64,000 bases of DNA. It comes from Streptomyces sp. PTY087I2. Its GTDB lineage: Bacteria > Actinomycetota > Actinomycetes > Streptomycetales > Streptomycetaceae. Positions 10,201-16,840 of this stretch are shown one piece after another (position 1 is the stretch's first letter; every line of letters starts with the position of its first letter). A program made the position numbers and the translations under genes. The stretch spans positions 399,137 through 463,136 of the forward strand of contig NZ_LZRD01000001.1 of the NCBI RefSeq assembly GCF_001687325.1, read 5' to 3'. Under the pieces are notes generated by a model. That model ran no database searches. It saw only the letters and a list, made by a program, of their open reading frames with translations, and was not told the DNA's origin.

Positions 10201-10611
10201 GTAGTCCAGGGTGAACGCGCCGACGTAGACGGCGACGTTGCTCCCCGCGAGGTCGGCCGGGCGCTGGCCGCCGTCCTCCAGGGTTTCCCAGGCCACTTCG
10301 AGCAGCTTGCGCTGCTGCGGGTCCATGTGGTCGGCCTCGCGTGGGCTGATGCCGAAGAACGCGGGGTCGAACTCGTCGAAGCCGTCGATGTATCCGCCGC
10401 GGCCGCCGACGAGCCGCCCGGGTTTGTCGCGGAACCGGCTGCCGAGCGTGCGGACGTCGTACCGGTCGGGCGGGGTGGGGGTGATGCAGTCCTTGCCCGC
10501 CACCAGGTTCCGCCAGTACGTGCGGTGGTCCGAGGCACCGCCGGGCAGGCGGCAGCCCATCCCGATGATCGCCACCTTGTTCCGTAACGCCCGGCTGTTC
10601 GCGTCGGCCAT
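1225..10611 (-). CDS. ftdB: Iterative hybrid PKS-NRPS for a polycyclic tetramate macrolactam
   Basis: This 3128-residue synthase has the PTM domain order. KS spans about 10-435 (Cys184 in DTACSSS, His319, His359). AT is about 545-850 (Ser639 in GHSTGE). DH is about 905-1170 (His937, Asp1102). KR is about 1445-1650 (Ser1595, Tyr1608). ACP has Ser1769. C is about 1825-2250 (HHxxxDA at 1962-1968). A is about 2285-2800 (SGSTG loop near 2452, Lys2798). PCP has Ser2853 and TE has Ser2973 in GYSLGG. In the known family one module makes two polyene chains iteratively and joins both to ornithine; that substrate is inferred here, not read from the A-domain code. GAGGAG precedes the ATG. Leucines 9 and 1775 use the rare TTA codon. 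It lies 61 bp after ftdA and overlaps ftdC. Confidence 0.95.
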   Translation of the reverse strand: MADANSRALRNKVAIIGMGCRLPGGASDHRTYWRNLVAGKDCITPTPPDRYDVRTLGSRFRDKPGRLVGGRGGYIDGFDEFDPAFFGISPREADHMDPQQRKLLEVAWETLEDGGQRPADLAGSNVAVYVGAFTLDYKILQFADLGFTSLAAHTATGTMMTMVSNRISYCFDFRGPSLSVDTACSSSLVAVHLACQALHNGESDLALAGGTLLHMAPQYTVAETKGGFLSPEGRSCTFDAAADGYVRAEGVGLVALKRLDDAVRDGDRIHAVILASGVNQDGHTNGITVPNPDAQVDLIRRVCAEAGITPGDLQYMEAHGTSTPVGDPIEANALARALAVGRAPGARAYVGSVKTNIGHTESAAGIAGLIKTVLSIEHRTIPPHINLENLNPAIDPASLPYEIPTRPTAWPAHEGPARAGVNSFGFGGTNAHIVLEEAPPPVPPAPRNAAAAERRWSILPLSARRPEALPELAAGIRAELAGDDGPAVALDDLGHTLAHRRQHLPERLAVVHSSRASLDEALAAHERGEPHPRVVHGRARDAADRKLVWVFTGMGPQWWGMGRQLLAEEPVFREAVTACDRALREFADWSLVEELTADESVSRMAETWLAQPANFAVQVGLAALWRSHGVRPDAVVGHSTGEIAAFHAAGVYSLRDAARIVVHRSRLQQTLAGTGTMLAVGLTEDEAERRVRPYSDRVSIAAVNSPTAITLAGDEAALTLLAEELRAEQQFAKFLTVEVPYHSVGMERIKDELLAELAPLEPRAAQVPLYLTGVEGTARGGELDAAYWWKNVRDRVRFRSAIDRIADDGHRVFLEIGPHPVLGHAIRECLDAGGRSALTLPSIRRKEDETERFAVSLGTLHTLGVPVDWDLLQPTGRPVTLPRHPFRRDRHWTEPRPVAQVRLGHRDHPLLGRRTDATEPTWQARPDTEALPYLADHRIQDTVVFPAAGYLEMAAQAVLRLTGGTTAVLADIDLRKALFLPDGEDRTVEVSLSLENAAFTIASPTGEDGERAVHAAGIVRTGQRRRTAPPLDAPAIRARSRRHLEGPDCYTALAALGYHYGPAFQAVEEVWIGADEVLARIRPPEAIGDDAASHHLHPVLLDACFQTLLTPLIPVAPEDPAPATGIRLPLSLDEVALEPIGDQPFWAHATLLPADADTTLGNIALYADDGTPLGRIEGFRAADVEKAATAVARTTIDSWLAEPVWTDCPPLPAEDTAAPARDVSWLLLADTGGLADAFAALAETRGERCRLVHRGAAYTASADGRTYTVDPASDTDLRRLFADLDRDGGPFRGTVLHLWNLDAPALAACDRTALADHTGAGAYSLIALARQLSSRGEGGRLHIVTRGAQPALPGEAPEPLGAPAWGIGRVLRHQELTDHPGKLIDLDPRRRPGPEGDRAEAAALLAEALSDDEAEIALRDGGRRTGRLCPAGDLTRPLPLRLRADGSYLVTGAFGALGRLLCRTLVRRGARRIVLVGRTPVPPREKWAGTDPATAEGRAVALLRELETLGAHPVPAAFDITDEDALTGWLDAHRRSGAPPVRGVFHLAGQVRDTLVADLDRAAFDAVHDPKTVGAHLLHRHLRDEPLDHFVLFASIASLLTTAGQTNYAAGNAFLDALAHHRRAQGLPALSLDWGPWATGMIEELGLVEHYLHSRGMSSLSPDTGMAVLERVIGQDHAQLVVATVVDWQVFLAWYPSPPPLVADLAAAAAPPAETASGNGFLDTFRTAGDEARRALVAERFAALAATVLRTGADRIDPATGLGELGLDSLLAMELRARIHAELGVALPVVALLSGTPAGELAAQLHDGISALASTTDPEGTAGAVQLHSDERQYPLTQNQKALWFLKHLNPDGYAYNIGGAVEVNVALEPDLMFEAVRRLIARHPALRTNFLLADGQAVQRVSEDARTDLALFDVQGEDWETIHATIVEEYRKPYDLAHDPLIRFRLFKRGPDRWIIMKAVHHIVSDAISTFTFIDELLAVYEALRRNQEHRLPPVEARYLDFLNQQNAFLAGPEAAGMLDYWRSHLPAEVPLLDLPVDRPRPAVQTHNGASEFFVLDDALSARVHALARTHGVTPFMVLLSAYYLLLHRYSGQDHIVVGSPVTGRTRQDFASVYGYFVNPLPLHADLSDDPTVAELLQQVRRTVLGGLDNQEYPFVLLVEELGLQHDPSRSAVFQAMFILLTHKVATEQYGYRLEYIELPEEEGQFDITLSVYEDEAEGRFHCVFKYNTDLFLPETMRRMAAHYTRLLDRMTRAPGEQSASRLAMLGDGERERLVGEWSRPALPSNGPQDDGPFTPVHALIARAAAEHPTAVAVITPSPHGDAHRLTYAELERRAADTAVRLRTLGIGEGSVVVLSLDKSPELIVALIAVLKAGAAYLPLRPDQPADRLAHLVSATGAELVLVADDSGPGATGALTVPTLTLAALARTEPHPDGPAAPAAPDSPAYVITTSGSTGRPKAVRVSHRNLASAQAAWRAAYRLDTDVRTHLQMAEPSFDVFTGDLVRALCSGGTLVLADRDLLFDTTRLYRTMRQERVDCAEFVPAVVRGLMDHCTREGLRLDFLRLLVVGSDAWSVGEYRRLAELCGPGTRLVNSYGLTEATIDSAYFEGPVDDLEPGAMVPIGRPLPNSSLHILDAHGEPVPPGVPGELWIGGDGVALGYAGDLEQTEERFITRTLSMAADARPERLYRTGDIARWDAHGRVHLLGRTDGQIKLRGHRIEIGEIEAHLAQWPPLARAVVTVRTDTGGDEALCAYCVPEAGATLDVRALRRHLARSLPSYMIPSHFTELPELPLTANGKVDTAALPAPGAEAGDRPHEEPVTLYETSVARHWKALLGREQVGLEDDFFELGGSSIKLIELLHLLRTEFGIGVPVSRLYQVTTLHGMAATVQDVLLGASADELPSLTFNAGQHPTLFCFPPAGGHGLVYRGLAAQLPDHRVIGFNYLPGDDKIARYADLIEADQPEGSCLLLGYSLGGNLAFETAKELERRGRRVAHVVILDSRRILTAYEPDASGIAAFEAELADHVRKHTGSDAVTHETLAHAAEYLAFCGRTPNTGTVAATVTVITDEEKAALYAAGEHGTWHGSSTGATAVLRGSGVHADMLDAKHLVRNAQLVRSVIAGEVPHDG

Positions 10612-10672
10612 TCGAACTCCTCAAGTCGTGGTGCGGTAAGGCGTGGTGAGGCACGTGGGGGGAGCGGGGCTC

Positions 10673-11614
10673 TCACTCCGGGCCGGGGCGCGGGGCGGGT
10701 CCGCGTCGCCAGGGGTGCAGGAGGGCGGCGAGGATTTCACCGGTGCCGGGAAAGGAGGCGGGGTCGTGGAGGCCGACGGCGGTGGGTTCGCGGCCGGGGC
10801 GCCAGGTGAAGCTGCCGAAGAGGTGGTCCCAGCACGACAGGTCGGAGCTGTAGTGGCCGGCTTCGGACAGATCGGTGCTGTGGTGCAGTCGGTGCTGCTC
10901 GGGGCTGGCCAGCAGATGGTTGAGCGGGCCGATCCGGACGTCGATGTTGGCGTGGACGAAGTAGCCCTGTGCGGCGACGAAGAGTCCGGCCACCAGAACG
11001 GCGGGGCGGGAGAACCCGACGAGGGCCAGGGCCAGTTGGACGAGGCTCTGCGCGAGGACGATGTCCAGCACATGGTTGACCCCGTTGTTGGCGACGTTGA
11101 CCTTCTCCGGCACGTGGTGCACCCCGTGCAGTCGCCAGAGCAAGGCGTTCCGGTGGCCCAGCCGGTGTACGGCGTAGCTCACCAGCGATCCGGTGAGGAG
11201 GGCGCCCGGGATCTCGGCCCAGAGGTGGTGGGCCGGCTCCTCGGGCGAGATCAGGCCGACGGCCAGGGCGACCAGCAGTTGCGCCAGTCCGCTTCCGGCC
11301 ATGGTGAGCAGGAAGTAGATGCCGTACCAACGCCATTCGGCCTTTCCGGGGTGCCAGTTCCGGTCGTAAGGAATCAGCCGCTCCAGGATGGCCAGATAGG
11401 CGATCACCCCGATCAGGAAAAGCGGGCTGACCCACGCCGGATCCCATCGCAGGCGCAATGCGAACGCCGCGACGCACACGACCGCGAGAAGGAGTACGGG
11501 GTAGGCGACGGCACGGAGAATACGGGAAGCAGAATTCTCTGCGACCCCCTCCCCTGGAACCGAATAGTCGGCCGAATGAATTTCGCCATCGGCGGCGCGC
11601 TCGCGCTCGTCCAT
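10673..11614 (-). CDS. ftdA: Fatty-acid/sterol hydroxylase-family membrane protein, first gene of the PTM cluster
   Basis: This 313-residue protein belongs to the di-iron fatty acid hydroxylase/sterol desaturase family. It has several hydrophobic segments and the three histidine clusters of the family: HRLGH, HGVHH about 15 residues later, and HRLHH towards the C-terminus. In PTM clusters this enzyme hydroxylates the ornithine-derived carbon of the tetramate. The ATG at 11614 is preferred over one 17 codons upstream because a GGGGG ribosome-binding site precedes it; the longer start has none. ftdB begins 61 bp downstream on the same strand, so the promoter for the whole operon should lie in the 11.6-12.1 kb gap. 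Confidence 0.9.
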   Translation of the reverse strand: MDERERAADGEIHSADYSVPGEGVAENSASRILRAVAYPVLLLAVVCVAAFALRLRWDPAWVSPLFLIGVIAYLAILERLIPYDRNWHPGKAEWRWYGIYFLLTMAGSGLAQLLVALAVGLISPEEPAHHLWAEIPGALLTGSLVSYAVHRLGHRNALLWRLHGVHHVPEKVNVANNGVNHVLDIVLAQSLVQLALALVGFSRPAVLVAGLFVAAQGYFVHANIDVRIGPLNHLLASPEQHRLHHSTDLSEAGHYSSDLSCWDHLFGSFTWRPGREPTAVGLHDPASFPGTGEILAALLHPWRRGPAPRPGPE

Positions 11615-12170
11615 ACGTGACCCCCTACAAGGGAACGCAACCGGGAGAGACCATTTCCTTGGCATCAGCGCAGGCCGGACCGGCTCTGGGAGTCTCGGTG
11701 AACTCCTGGGCGACCATGGCCCCGCACTGATGTATTTCAGACACCCGGCTCGGATGGAATTCGGCCGTGGCGTGAACTGATGCCCCCGACCCCATCAGCC
11801 CAGATCATCTATTTCCCGATCCCACGGCTTTAATCACGCCCGACGTAGAGAAATCGACCGGGACTTTCTCCACGAAAGGCGATACGGAAAGGATCGCACA
11901 ACCGAGCGAGGTCACGTTTCGGGGAAATGACTTCGTAGGATCATCTCCAGGTCGGGGGACGGCGCATTCCTGTGCGCCGGGAGGCGAATTCCCGCGCTCG
12001 GGCGTGCGTCGGAGCGGGGAGCCGTGCGCCCGCGCGCGAGCGGTGTCGCCGCGTGCTCCTCATCGGGGCGTGCACGGCGGGCGGGCCCCGGGCTCCTTCC
12101 GCCGGAGGGCGCCGCCCTGCGATGATCGCGGCGAGATCCGGCAGCCCCACCAGCGAACCGAGGAGCCTCC
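11615..12170. promoter_or_regulatory. Divergent intergenic region holding the PTM promoter
   Basis: This 556-bp gap separates ftdA (leftward) from a PLP enzyme (rightward). It has no credible reading frame and is locally more AT-rich than its surroundings at about 11730-11930, as expected for promoter DNA. It holds the AdpA-type site at 11768-11777. I could not assign clear -35/-10 boxes to ftdA. The rightward gene has a GAGGAG ribosome-binding site ending about 7 bases before its TTG start. Confidence 0.6.
11768..11777 (+). promoter_or_regulatory. AdpA-type binding site upstream of ftdA
   Basis: TGGCGTGAAC matches the AdpA consensus TGGCSNGWWY at all ten positions. It lies about 155 bp upstream of the ftdA start, between ftdA and the divergent PLP gene. 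AdpA is the A-factor-dependent master activator of secondary metabolism in Streptomyces griseus and relatives. Function is inferred from sequence match and position only. Confidence 0.45.
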
Positions 12171-13382
12171 TTGTCGTACGACGTCAGCGCGGTGCGCGCG
12201 CAGTTCCCCGCCCTGCGCTCCGGTACGGCGCACTTCGACGGCCCCGGTGGCACCCAGACCCCGGCCTCCGTCGTCGCCGCGATCGGCGAGGCGATGAGCC
12301 GTCCGCTGTCGAACCGGGGCACCACACTGCCCGGCGAGATCAACGCGGAGGAGATCGTCCGGGAATTCCGGCGGGCGATGGGGGATCTGCTGGGCGCGGA
12401 TCCGGGCGGGATCGTGTTCGGCCGGAGCGCCACCCAGCTCACGTACGACTTCTCGCGCACCCTGGCCAGGAGTTGGGAGCCGGGCGACGAGGTGGTGGTC
12501 AGCCGGCTGGACCACGATGCCAACATCCGCCCATGGGTGCAGGCGGCCGAGCGGGTGGGGGCGGTGGTGCGGTGGGCCGACTTCGACCCGGCGACCGGCG
12601 AACTGCCCCCGGAGGCCGTCGAAGCGCGGATCACCGGGCGCACCCGGCTGGTCGCGGTGACCGGCGCCTCGAACCTGATCGGCACCCGGCCGGACATCCC
12701 GGCCATCGCCCGACTCGCCCACGGAGCGGGCGCGTTGCTGTACGTGGACGGGGTCCATCTCACGGCGCACCGCGCGGTGGACCTGGAGCGGCTCGGGGCG
12801 GACTTCCTCGTCTGCTCCCCGTACAAGTTCTTCGGCCCCCACCACGGGGTGCTCGCCGCCCGGCCGGAACTGCTCGCCACGCTCCGCCCGGACAAGCTGG
12901 CGCCGTCCACCGACGCCGTACCGGAGCGCTTCGAACTCGGGACGCTCCCGTACGAGTTGATGGCGGGGACCCGCGCGGCGGTGGACTTCATCGCGGGCCT
13001 GGGGACCGTAGCGGCCAGTGGGCTCGCGGGGCGTCGTGAGCGGCTGTTGTCGGCGTACGCGGCGATCGAGTCCCACGAGACCGCGCTGCGGGAGAGCATC
13101 GAGAAGGGTGTACGCGAATGGGGCGGGGTGACGGTGCACTCGCGGGCCGCCGAGCGCACCCCCACCCTGCTGCTCACCTTCGAGGGCCGGGACGCGGCGG
13201 ACGCCTACCGTGCTCTCGCTCGCTCGGGTGTGCAGGCACCCGCCGGTTCGTTCTACGCCCTGGAGGCCTCCCGGCATCTGGGGATCGGCGAGAGCGGCGG
13301 CCTGCGCGTCGGGCTGTCCGCGTACAACGACGCGGGCGATGTGGAGCGGCTTCTGACGGGGCTGTCGGACTTCCTGGGCTGA
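12171..13382 (+). CDS. Cysteine desulfurase-like PLP-dependent protein (class V aminotransferase fold)
   Basis: This 403-residue protein is a class V aminotransferase-fold enzyme of the 'cysteine desulfurase-like' subgroup. The PLP lysine is Lys219 in CSPYKFFGPHHG, preceded by the DGVHLTAH segment that supplies the PLP-contacting Asp and His. The start is TTG with GAGGAG just upstream. The substrate is unknown: the family includes true cysteine desulfurases, selenocysteine lyases and other PLP enzymes, and no sulfur-carrier partner such as SufU or NifU is nearby. It is divergent from the PTM cluster and probably not part of it. Confidence 0.8.
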   Translation: MSYDVSAVRAQFPALRSGTAHFDGPGGTQTPASVVAAIGEAMSRPLSNRGTTLPGEINAEEIVREFRRAMGDLLGADPGGIVFGRSATQLTYDFSRTLARSWEPGDEVVVSRLDHDANIRPWVQAAERVGAVVRWADFDPATGELPPEAVEARITGRTRLVAVTGASNLIGTRPDIPAIARLAHGAGALLYVDGVHLTAHRAVDLERLGADFLVCSPYKFFGPHHGVLAARPELLATLRPDKLAPSTDAVPERFELGTLPYELMAGTRAAVDFIAGLGTVAASGLAGRRERLLSAYAAIESHETALRESIEKGVREWGGVTVHSRAAERTPTLLLTFEGRDAADAYRALARSGVQAPAGSFYALEASRHLGIGESGGLRVGLSAYNDAGDVERLLTGLSDFLG

Positions 13383-13474
13383 CGGCGGGCCGTGGGCTTA
13401 TCAGGCCCTGGCCCCTGCCTGCGCTGACGGAGGGCAGTGGGGCGCGTGTCCGGCCCTGACCTGCCGCACACCCG

Positions 13475-14533
13475 CTAGAGCGTGGCGAGGGTGTCCACCG
13501 CATCGGCCAGCCCGGACAGGCGGCGGGCCCCGGGGGCCCGCCGTCCGGCCCAGCCGGGTCCGGCCACGCAGACGACGGGACGTCTGCGCGCGCCCCGTAC
13601 GCCCCACTCGATCGCGTCCAACCGGGCCACGAGCGCGGGGCTCGCCGTCGCCCGGGACTGCGCCCAGAGCACCACGGCGGCGGGGCCGGTGCGCCGGACC
13701 GCGTCCTCCAGCGCCCCGGCGGGCACGGCGGCGCCGAACATGCGGACCGGCAGGCCCTGTTGGGCGAGGGTCGCGGCGAGTGCTTCCAGGGCGAGGGTGT
13801 GGGTCTCGCCGGGCGCACAGGCCAGCAGGGCGAGGCCCGCACCGGGGGCGGGGGTGTGCCCGGCCGCGACCCCGCGCAGCGCGCCGGAAACATGCCACGA
13901 CAGCAGGTGCTCGACCTCGATGTACCGCTCCCCCGCCGTCTCCCACTTACGGCCCACCGCGTGCAGCACCGGCATCATCACCTCGTCCCAGGCGGCCGGG
14001 AGCCCGTAACGGTCGAGCACCGCCGTGAGCAGGTCGTCCAGGGCCGGCGCGTCCAGCCGGACCGCGGCCCGGGCCAGACCCCGGCACTCCTGGCGGGCCC
14101 GACCGACCGGCAGCGGCCCGGGAGCCCGCGAAGCGCGCGCCGAGCGGGGCGCGCCCGGGGCGGTGGATGACGCGGCGGCCGACGATCCGGTGTCCGACGA
14201 GACGGCGCCCGACGGTCCGGTGTGCGGCTCTCCCCCGCCGAACGATGCGGCGGCCGACGGCCCCGCGCCCGACGCTCCGGCCAGGACCGTGCGGGCAGCC
14301 TCGGCCGGGGGCAGGCCTGCGCTCGTCAGTGCGCACATGTTCCGCAGAGCCGCGATGTCCGCCCCGGTCCAGCGGCGGTGCCGGCCGTCCTCCCGCGCGG
14401 CCGGGCCGATGCCGTAGCGGCGGTCCCACGAGCGCAGCGTCGTCGGTGCGACGCCCAGGAGGCGGGCCACCGCGCCAGTGGTCAGACCTCCGTCGGCCGG
14501 GGCTTCCGGGACCAGATCGCTTGCCGGATCCAT
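13475..14533 (-). CDS. MerR-family regulator with cobalamin-binding domain (CarH/LitR type)
   Basis: The 352-residue protein has an N-terminal MerR helix-turn-helix (TTGAVARLLGVAPTTLRSWD region, about 15-60), an Ala/Ser-rich linker (about 85-150), then a helical B12-binding cap and a Rossmann-like B12 domain. The family's cap His is present in EVEHLLSWH, and GETHTLALEA supplies the lower-ligand His position used by CarH-type proteins. In that family adenosylcobalamin holds a repressor tetramer in the dark and light releases it from DNA; photoreception here is inference. The ATG at 14533 with GGTGGA upstream is chosen over a start 15 codons earlier that would run through likely operator DNA. 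It is transcribed away from a DUF4383 gene. Confidence 0.8.
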   Translation of the reverse strand: MDPASDLVPEAPADGGLTTGAVARLLGVAPTTLRSWDRRYGIGPAAREDGRHRRWTGADIAALRNMCALTSAGLPPAEAARTVLAGASGAGPSAAASFGGGEPHTGPSGAVSSDTGSSAAASSTAPGAPRSARASRAPGPLPVGRARQECRGLARAAVRLDAPALDDLLTAVLDRYGLPAAWDEVMMPVLHAVGRKWETAGERYIEVEHLLSWHVSGALRGVAAGHTPAPGAGLALLACAPGETHTLALEALAATLAQQGLPVRMFGAAVPAGALEDAVRRTGPAAVVLWAQSRATASPALVARLDAIEWGVRGARRRPVVCVAGPGWAGRRAPGARRLSGLADAVDTLATL

Positions 14534-14545
14534 AAATCCACCATA

Positions 14546-14562
14546 CGACGCAAAAGCGACGC
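14546..14562. promoter_or_regulatory. Two 11-bp-spaced direct repeats, candidate CarH/LitR-type operator
   Basis: CGACGC occurs at 14546-14551 and again at 14557-14562, exactly 11 bp apart and separated by CAAAAG-type sequence. It sits just upstream of the MerR/B12 gene and in the shared region with the divergent DUF4383 gene. CarH binds 11-bp direct repeats, so spacing and position fit an autoregulatory operator. Confidence 0.4.
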
Positions 14563-14646
14563 ATGTTGTCCGGCGCATCCCCGAGCGGTTCGCTGAGACA
14601 CCGGGACAGGAGCGGCAAGAGAAGCGACAAGAGACAGGAGACGGTC

Positions 14647-15198
14647 ATGAAACTGAGCGACGAACTCCCCGTCGACCACTGGCTGGCAACGGTGTACCGG
14701 ATCGGCGCGGGGCTCTGCGGAGCGATCCTGGTGGTGTTCGGATCTCTCGGCTTCGCGAATCAGCTGAGCTTCTTCACCACCGACGGCAGCCGGATCGCCG
14801 GACTGTCGTCCAACGGGCTCCTCAGTCTGATCTCGCTGCTCGTCGGTGCGGTGCTGATCGCCGGGGCGGCGGTGGGCGGCAATGTCGCCTCCACGGTGAA
14901 CATGACCGTCGGCTCGCTCTTCCTGCTCAGCGGCTTCGGCCATCTCTTCGTCCTGGACCGGTCCGCGAACGTCCTGGACTTCAGCATGCCGAACGTCATC
15001 TTCAGCTTTGTGATGGGGCTGCTGATCCTCACGTTCGGGATGTACGGGCGGGTGACCGGCGGCCTGCCGCACGACAACCCGTACTGGCGTCGCCGCCACC
15101 CCGAGCAGGCCGCGCGCGAAGCCGCCGCCGCGGGAGGACGGCGGCGGGCGGCCCGCTGCGGGACGGATCCGCTCAGACCTTGCGGTAGCGGGCGTTGA
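14647..15198 (+). CDS. DUF4383-family membrane protein
   Basis: This 183-residue protein has four predicted membrane helices (about residues 18-40, 60-82, 85-105, 115-140), the LFLLSGFGHLFVLD segment typical of DUF4383 proteins, and a basic C-terminal tail rich in Arg and Ala. No biochemical function is known for the family. The start is the ATG after AGGAGACGGTC. It is divergent from the MerR/B12 regulator, whose candidate operator lies in its leader, so it may be a target. Its end overlaps the end of the convergent DUF1206 gene by 26 bp. Confidence 0.75.
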   Translation: MKLSDELPVDHWLATVYRIGAGLCGAILVVFGSLGFANQLSFFTTDGSRIAGLSSNGLLSLISLLVGAVLIAGAAVGGNVASTVNMTVGSLFLLSGFGHLFVLDRSANVLDFSMPNVIFSFVMGLLILTFGMYGRVTGGLPHDNPYWRRRHPEQAAREAAAAGGRRRAARCGTDPLRPCGSGR

Positions 15199-16015
15199 AC
15201 CAGGAGAACACGCCGAAGGCGACCAGTCCGAGGGCGATGAGCACCAGCAGCCACGGGCCGACCGGGGTGTCGGCGAAGGAGCGCAGGGTGTCGTCCATCC
15301 CCTTGGACTTGTCGGGCTCGTGCTCGATGGCGGCGGCGATGGCGAACGCGCCCGCCGCGGCGAAGACGCTGCCGCGCGCCGCTCCGCCGGACACCCCGGT
15401 CACGTCCACGGCCCGGCGGACCCGGCGGGACATCTGCGACAGCTTCAGGTGCTTGTGGTACGTGCGCATGACGGCCCGGACCGCGATCCAGAGGCCCGCG
15501 CCGGCCACCACGGCGCCGCCGATGCCGACGATCCACTGACCGCCCGGCCAGCCGAGCGCCGTGGCGGTGATGTCCTGCGACTGCTGGTCGGACGAGCCGC
15601 TGCCGCTGCCGGAGTCCCCGGCGGCGAAGGACAGCACGGAGTAGGCGGCGAAGGCGTAGAAGACCGCGCGGCCCGCCGCCATGGCCCGCTTGCCGGGCTT
15701 GTGCTCGTCGGGTCCGGCCCCGCCGAACAGCGCTTCGGACAGCCGCCAGAGCGCCATGCCCGCCACGGCTGCGCCCAGCGCCCACAGCAGAACCGTTCCG
15801 AAGGGCTTCTCGGCTATCTCCGCGATCGCACCACCCCGGTCGGCCTGCTTCCCGTCGCCTCCGGGGAACGCGATCCGCAGGGCGAGGAAGCCCACGAGAA
15901 CGTAGATCACCCCACGGGCGGCGAACCCGGCGCGGCCCGCCGCCTCCATGGCGTCACTGTTCGCGGCACGCCGTGCCCGGCCACTCCCCTGCGCTGCTGC
16001 TGAACGGGTATTCAT
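15173..16015 (-). CDS. DUF1206-family membrane protein
   Basis: The 280-residue protein contains three repeats of about 75 residues, each with two membrane helices and a conserved G-R-G/A-x-F/Y start (AGFAARGVIYVLVGFLALR, AAGRAVFYAFAAYS, GGAARGSVFAAAGAF). This is the DUF1206 architecture of six helices. A Gly/Ser linker follows the second repeat. Function is unknown. The start at 16015 (MNTRSA) is chosen over an ATG 14 codons upstream because the extra residues are Arg-rich and unlike the family; neither has a strong ribosome-binding site. Confidence 0.75.
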   Translation of the reverse strand: MNTRSAAAQGSGRARRAANSDAMEAAGRAGFAARGVIYVLVGFLALRIAFPGGDGKQADRGGAIAEIAEKPFGTVLLWALGAAVAGMALWRLSEALFGGAGPDEHKPGKRAMAAGRAVFYAFAAYSVLSFAAGDSGSGSGSSDQQSQDITATALGWPGGQWIVGIGGAVVAGAGLWIAVRAVMRTYHKHLKLSQMSRRVRRAVDVTGVSGGAARGSVFAAAGAFAIAAAIEHEPDKSKGMDDTLRSFADTPVGPWLLVLIALGLVAFGVFSWFNARYRKV

Positions 16016-16201
16016 GTCATCCCGGTTGCCCCCGCGCCGCGGATCAATGCGGCGCATCGAGGCGGCGGAGGTCCCGGGAGGCGGTTTCGACGCAGAATCG
16101 ACGCGGCAGGCGGAGCGGGCGGACGCGCGTCAGCGTGGGGATGTCGGAGAAGACCCATAGGGGCGACGGTGAAGCCCCCCTCGATCGCCGGAGGAGACAT
16201 C

Positions 16202-16780
16202 ATGACGATCACCCGTCTACAGCGCACCGCGGCGGCCGCCGCGGCCCTCGCCTTTCCCGCCTCTCTGGCGTTCCTCGCTCCGCAGGCGCAGGCTGCCGCC
16301 CCCGCCGACCCGTACGGCCCCGCCTGCGCCTCCGTACCGAAGGAAGGCGCGGGCAGCCTGGAAGGCATGGCGAAGGACCCTGTCGCCACCGCCGCGTCCA
16401 ACAACCCCGAACTCTCCACCCTCGTCGACGCGGTGAAGAAGGCCGACCTGGTCGACACGCTCAACAACGCGGAGAACATCACGGTGTTCGCGCCGACCAA
16501 CGCCGCGTTCGAGAAGATCCCGCAGGCCGATCTGGAGGCGCTCCTCAACGACAAGGACCAGCTCACCAAGGTGCTGACGTACCACGTGGTGGGCGAGAAG
16601 GTCACGACCCAGCAGATGGAGGACGGCACCTTCAAGACGCTGGAGGGCAGCGACCTCACGACGAAGGGCTCGGGCACCGCGTTCACGGTGAACGACTCCT
16701 CGAAGATCGTCTGCGGCGATGTGCCGACGGCCAACGCCACGGTGAACCTGGTCGACACGGTGCTCATGCCGCCGTCCTAG
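16202..16780 (+). CDS. Secreted fasciclin (FAS1) domain protein
   Basis: This 192-residue protein has a Sec signal peptide (about 1-30, cleavage after AQA) and one FAS1 domain covering most of the mature part. The FAS1 hallmarks are TVFAPTNAAF (H1) and NLVDTVLMPP (H2). FAS1 domains mediate adhesion or protein contacts outside the cell; no membrane anchor is seen, so it should be released. The ATG at 16202 follows a strong GGAGGAG; an in-frame start 11 codons upstream lacks one. It stands alone, with the MarR gene 60 bp downstream. Confidence 0.85.
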   Translation: MTITRLQRTAAAAAALAFPASLAFLAPQAQAAAPADPYGPACASVPKEGAGSLEGMAKDPVATAASNNPELSTLVDAVKKADLVDTLNNAENITVFAPTNAAFEKIPQADLEALLNDKDQLTKVLTYHVVGEKVTTQQMEDGTFKTLEGSDLTTKGSGTAFTVNDSSKIVCGDVPTANATVNLVDTVLMPPS

Positions 16781-16840
16781 GAACACCGGGACACCGGAAC
16801 ACCGCGCGGCCCCTGAGCGGGGGTTCTATACGCTGAAGGC

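Noticed and set aside
5581..10587. A 1668-codon rightward frame antisense to ftdB
   Set aside because: GC-rich codon bias opens the opposite strand. It has no domain signatures and runs through the well-supported synthase.
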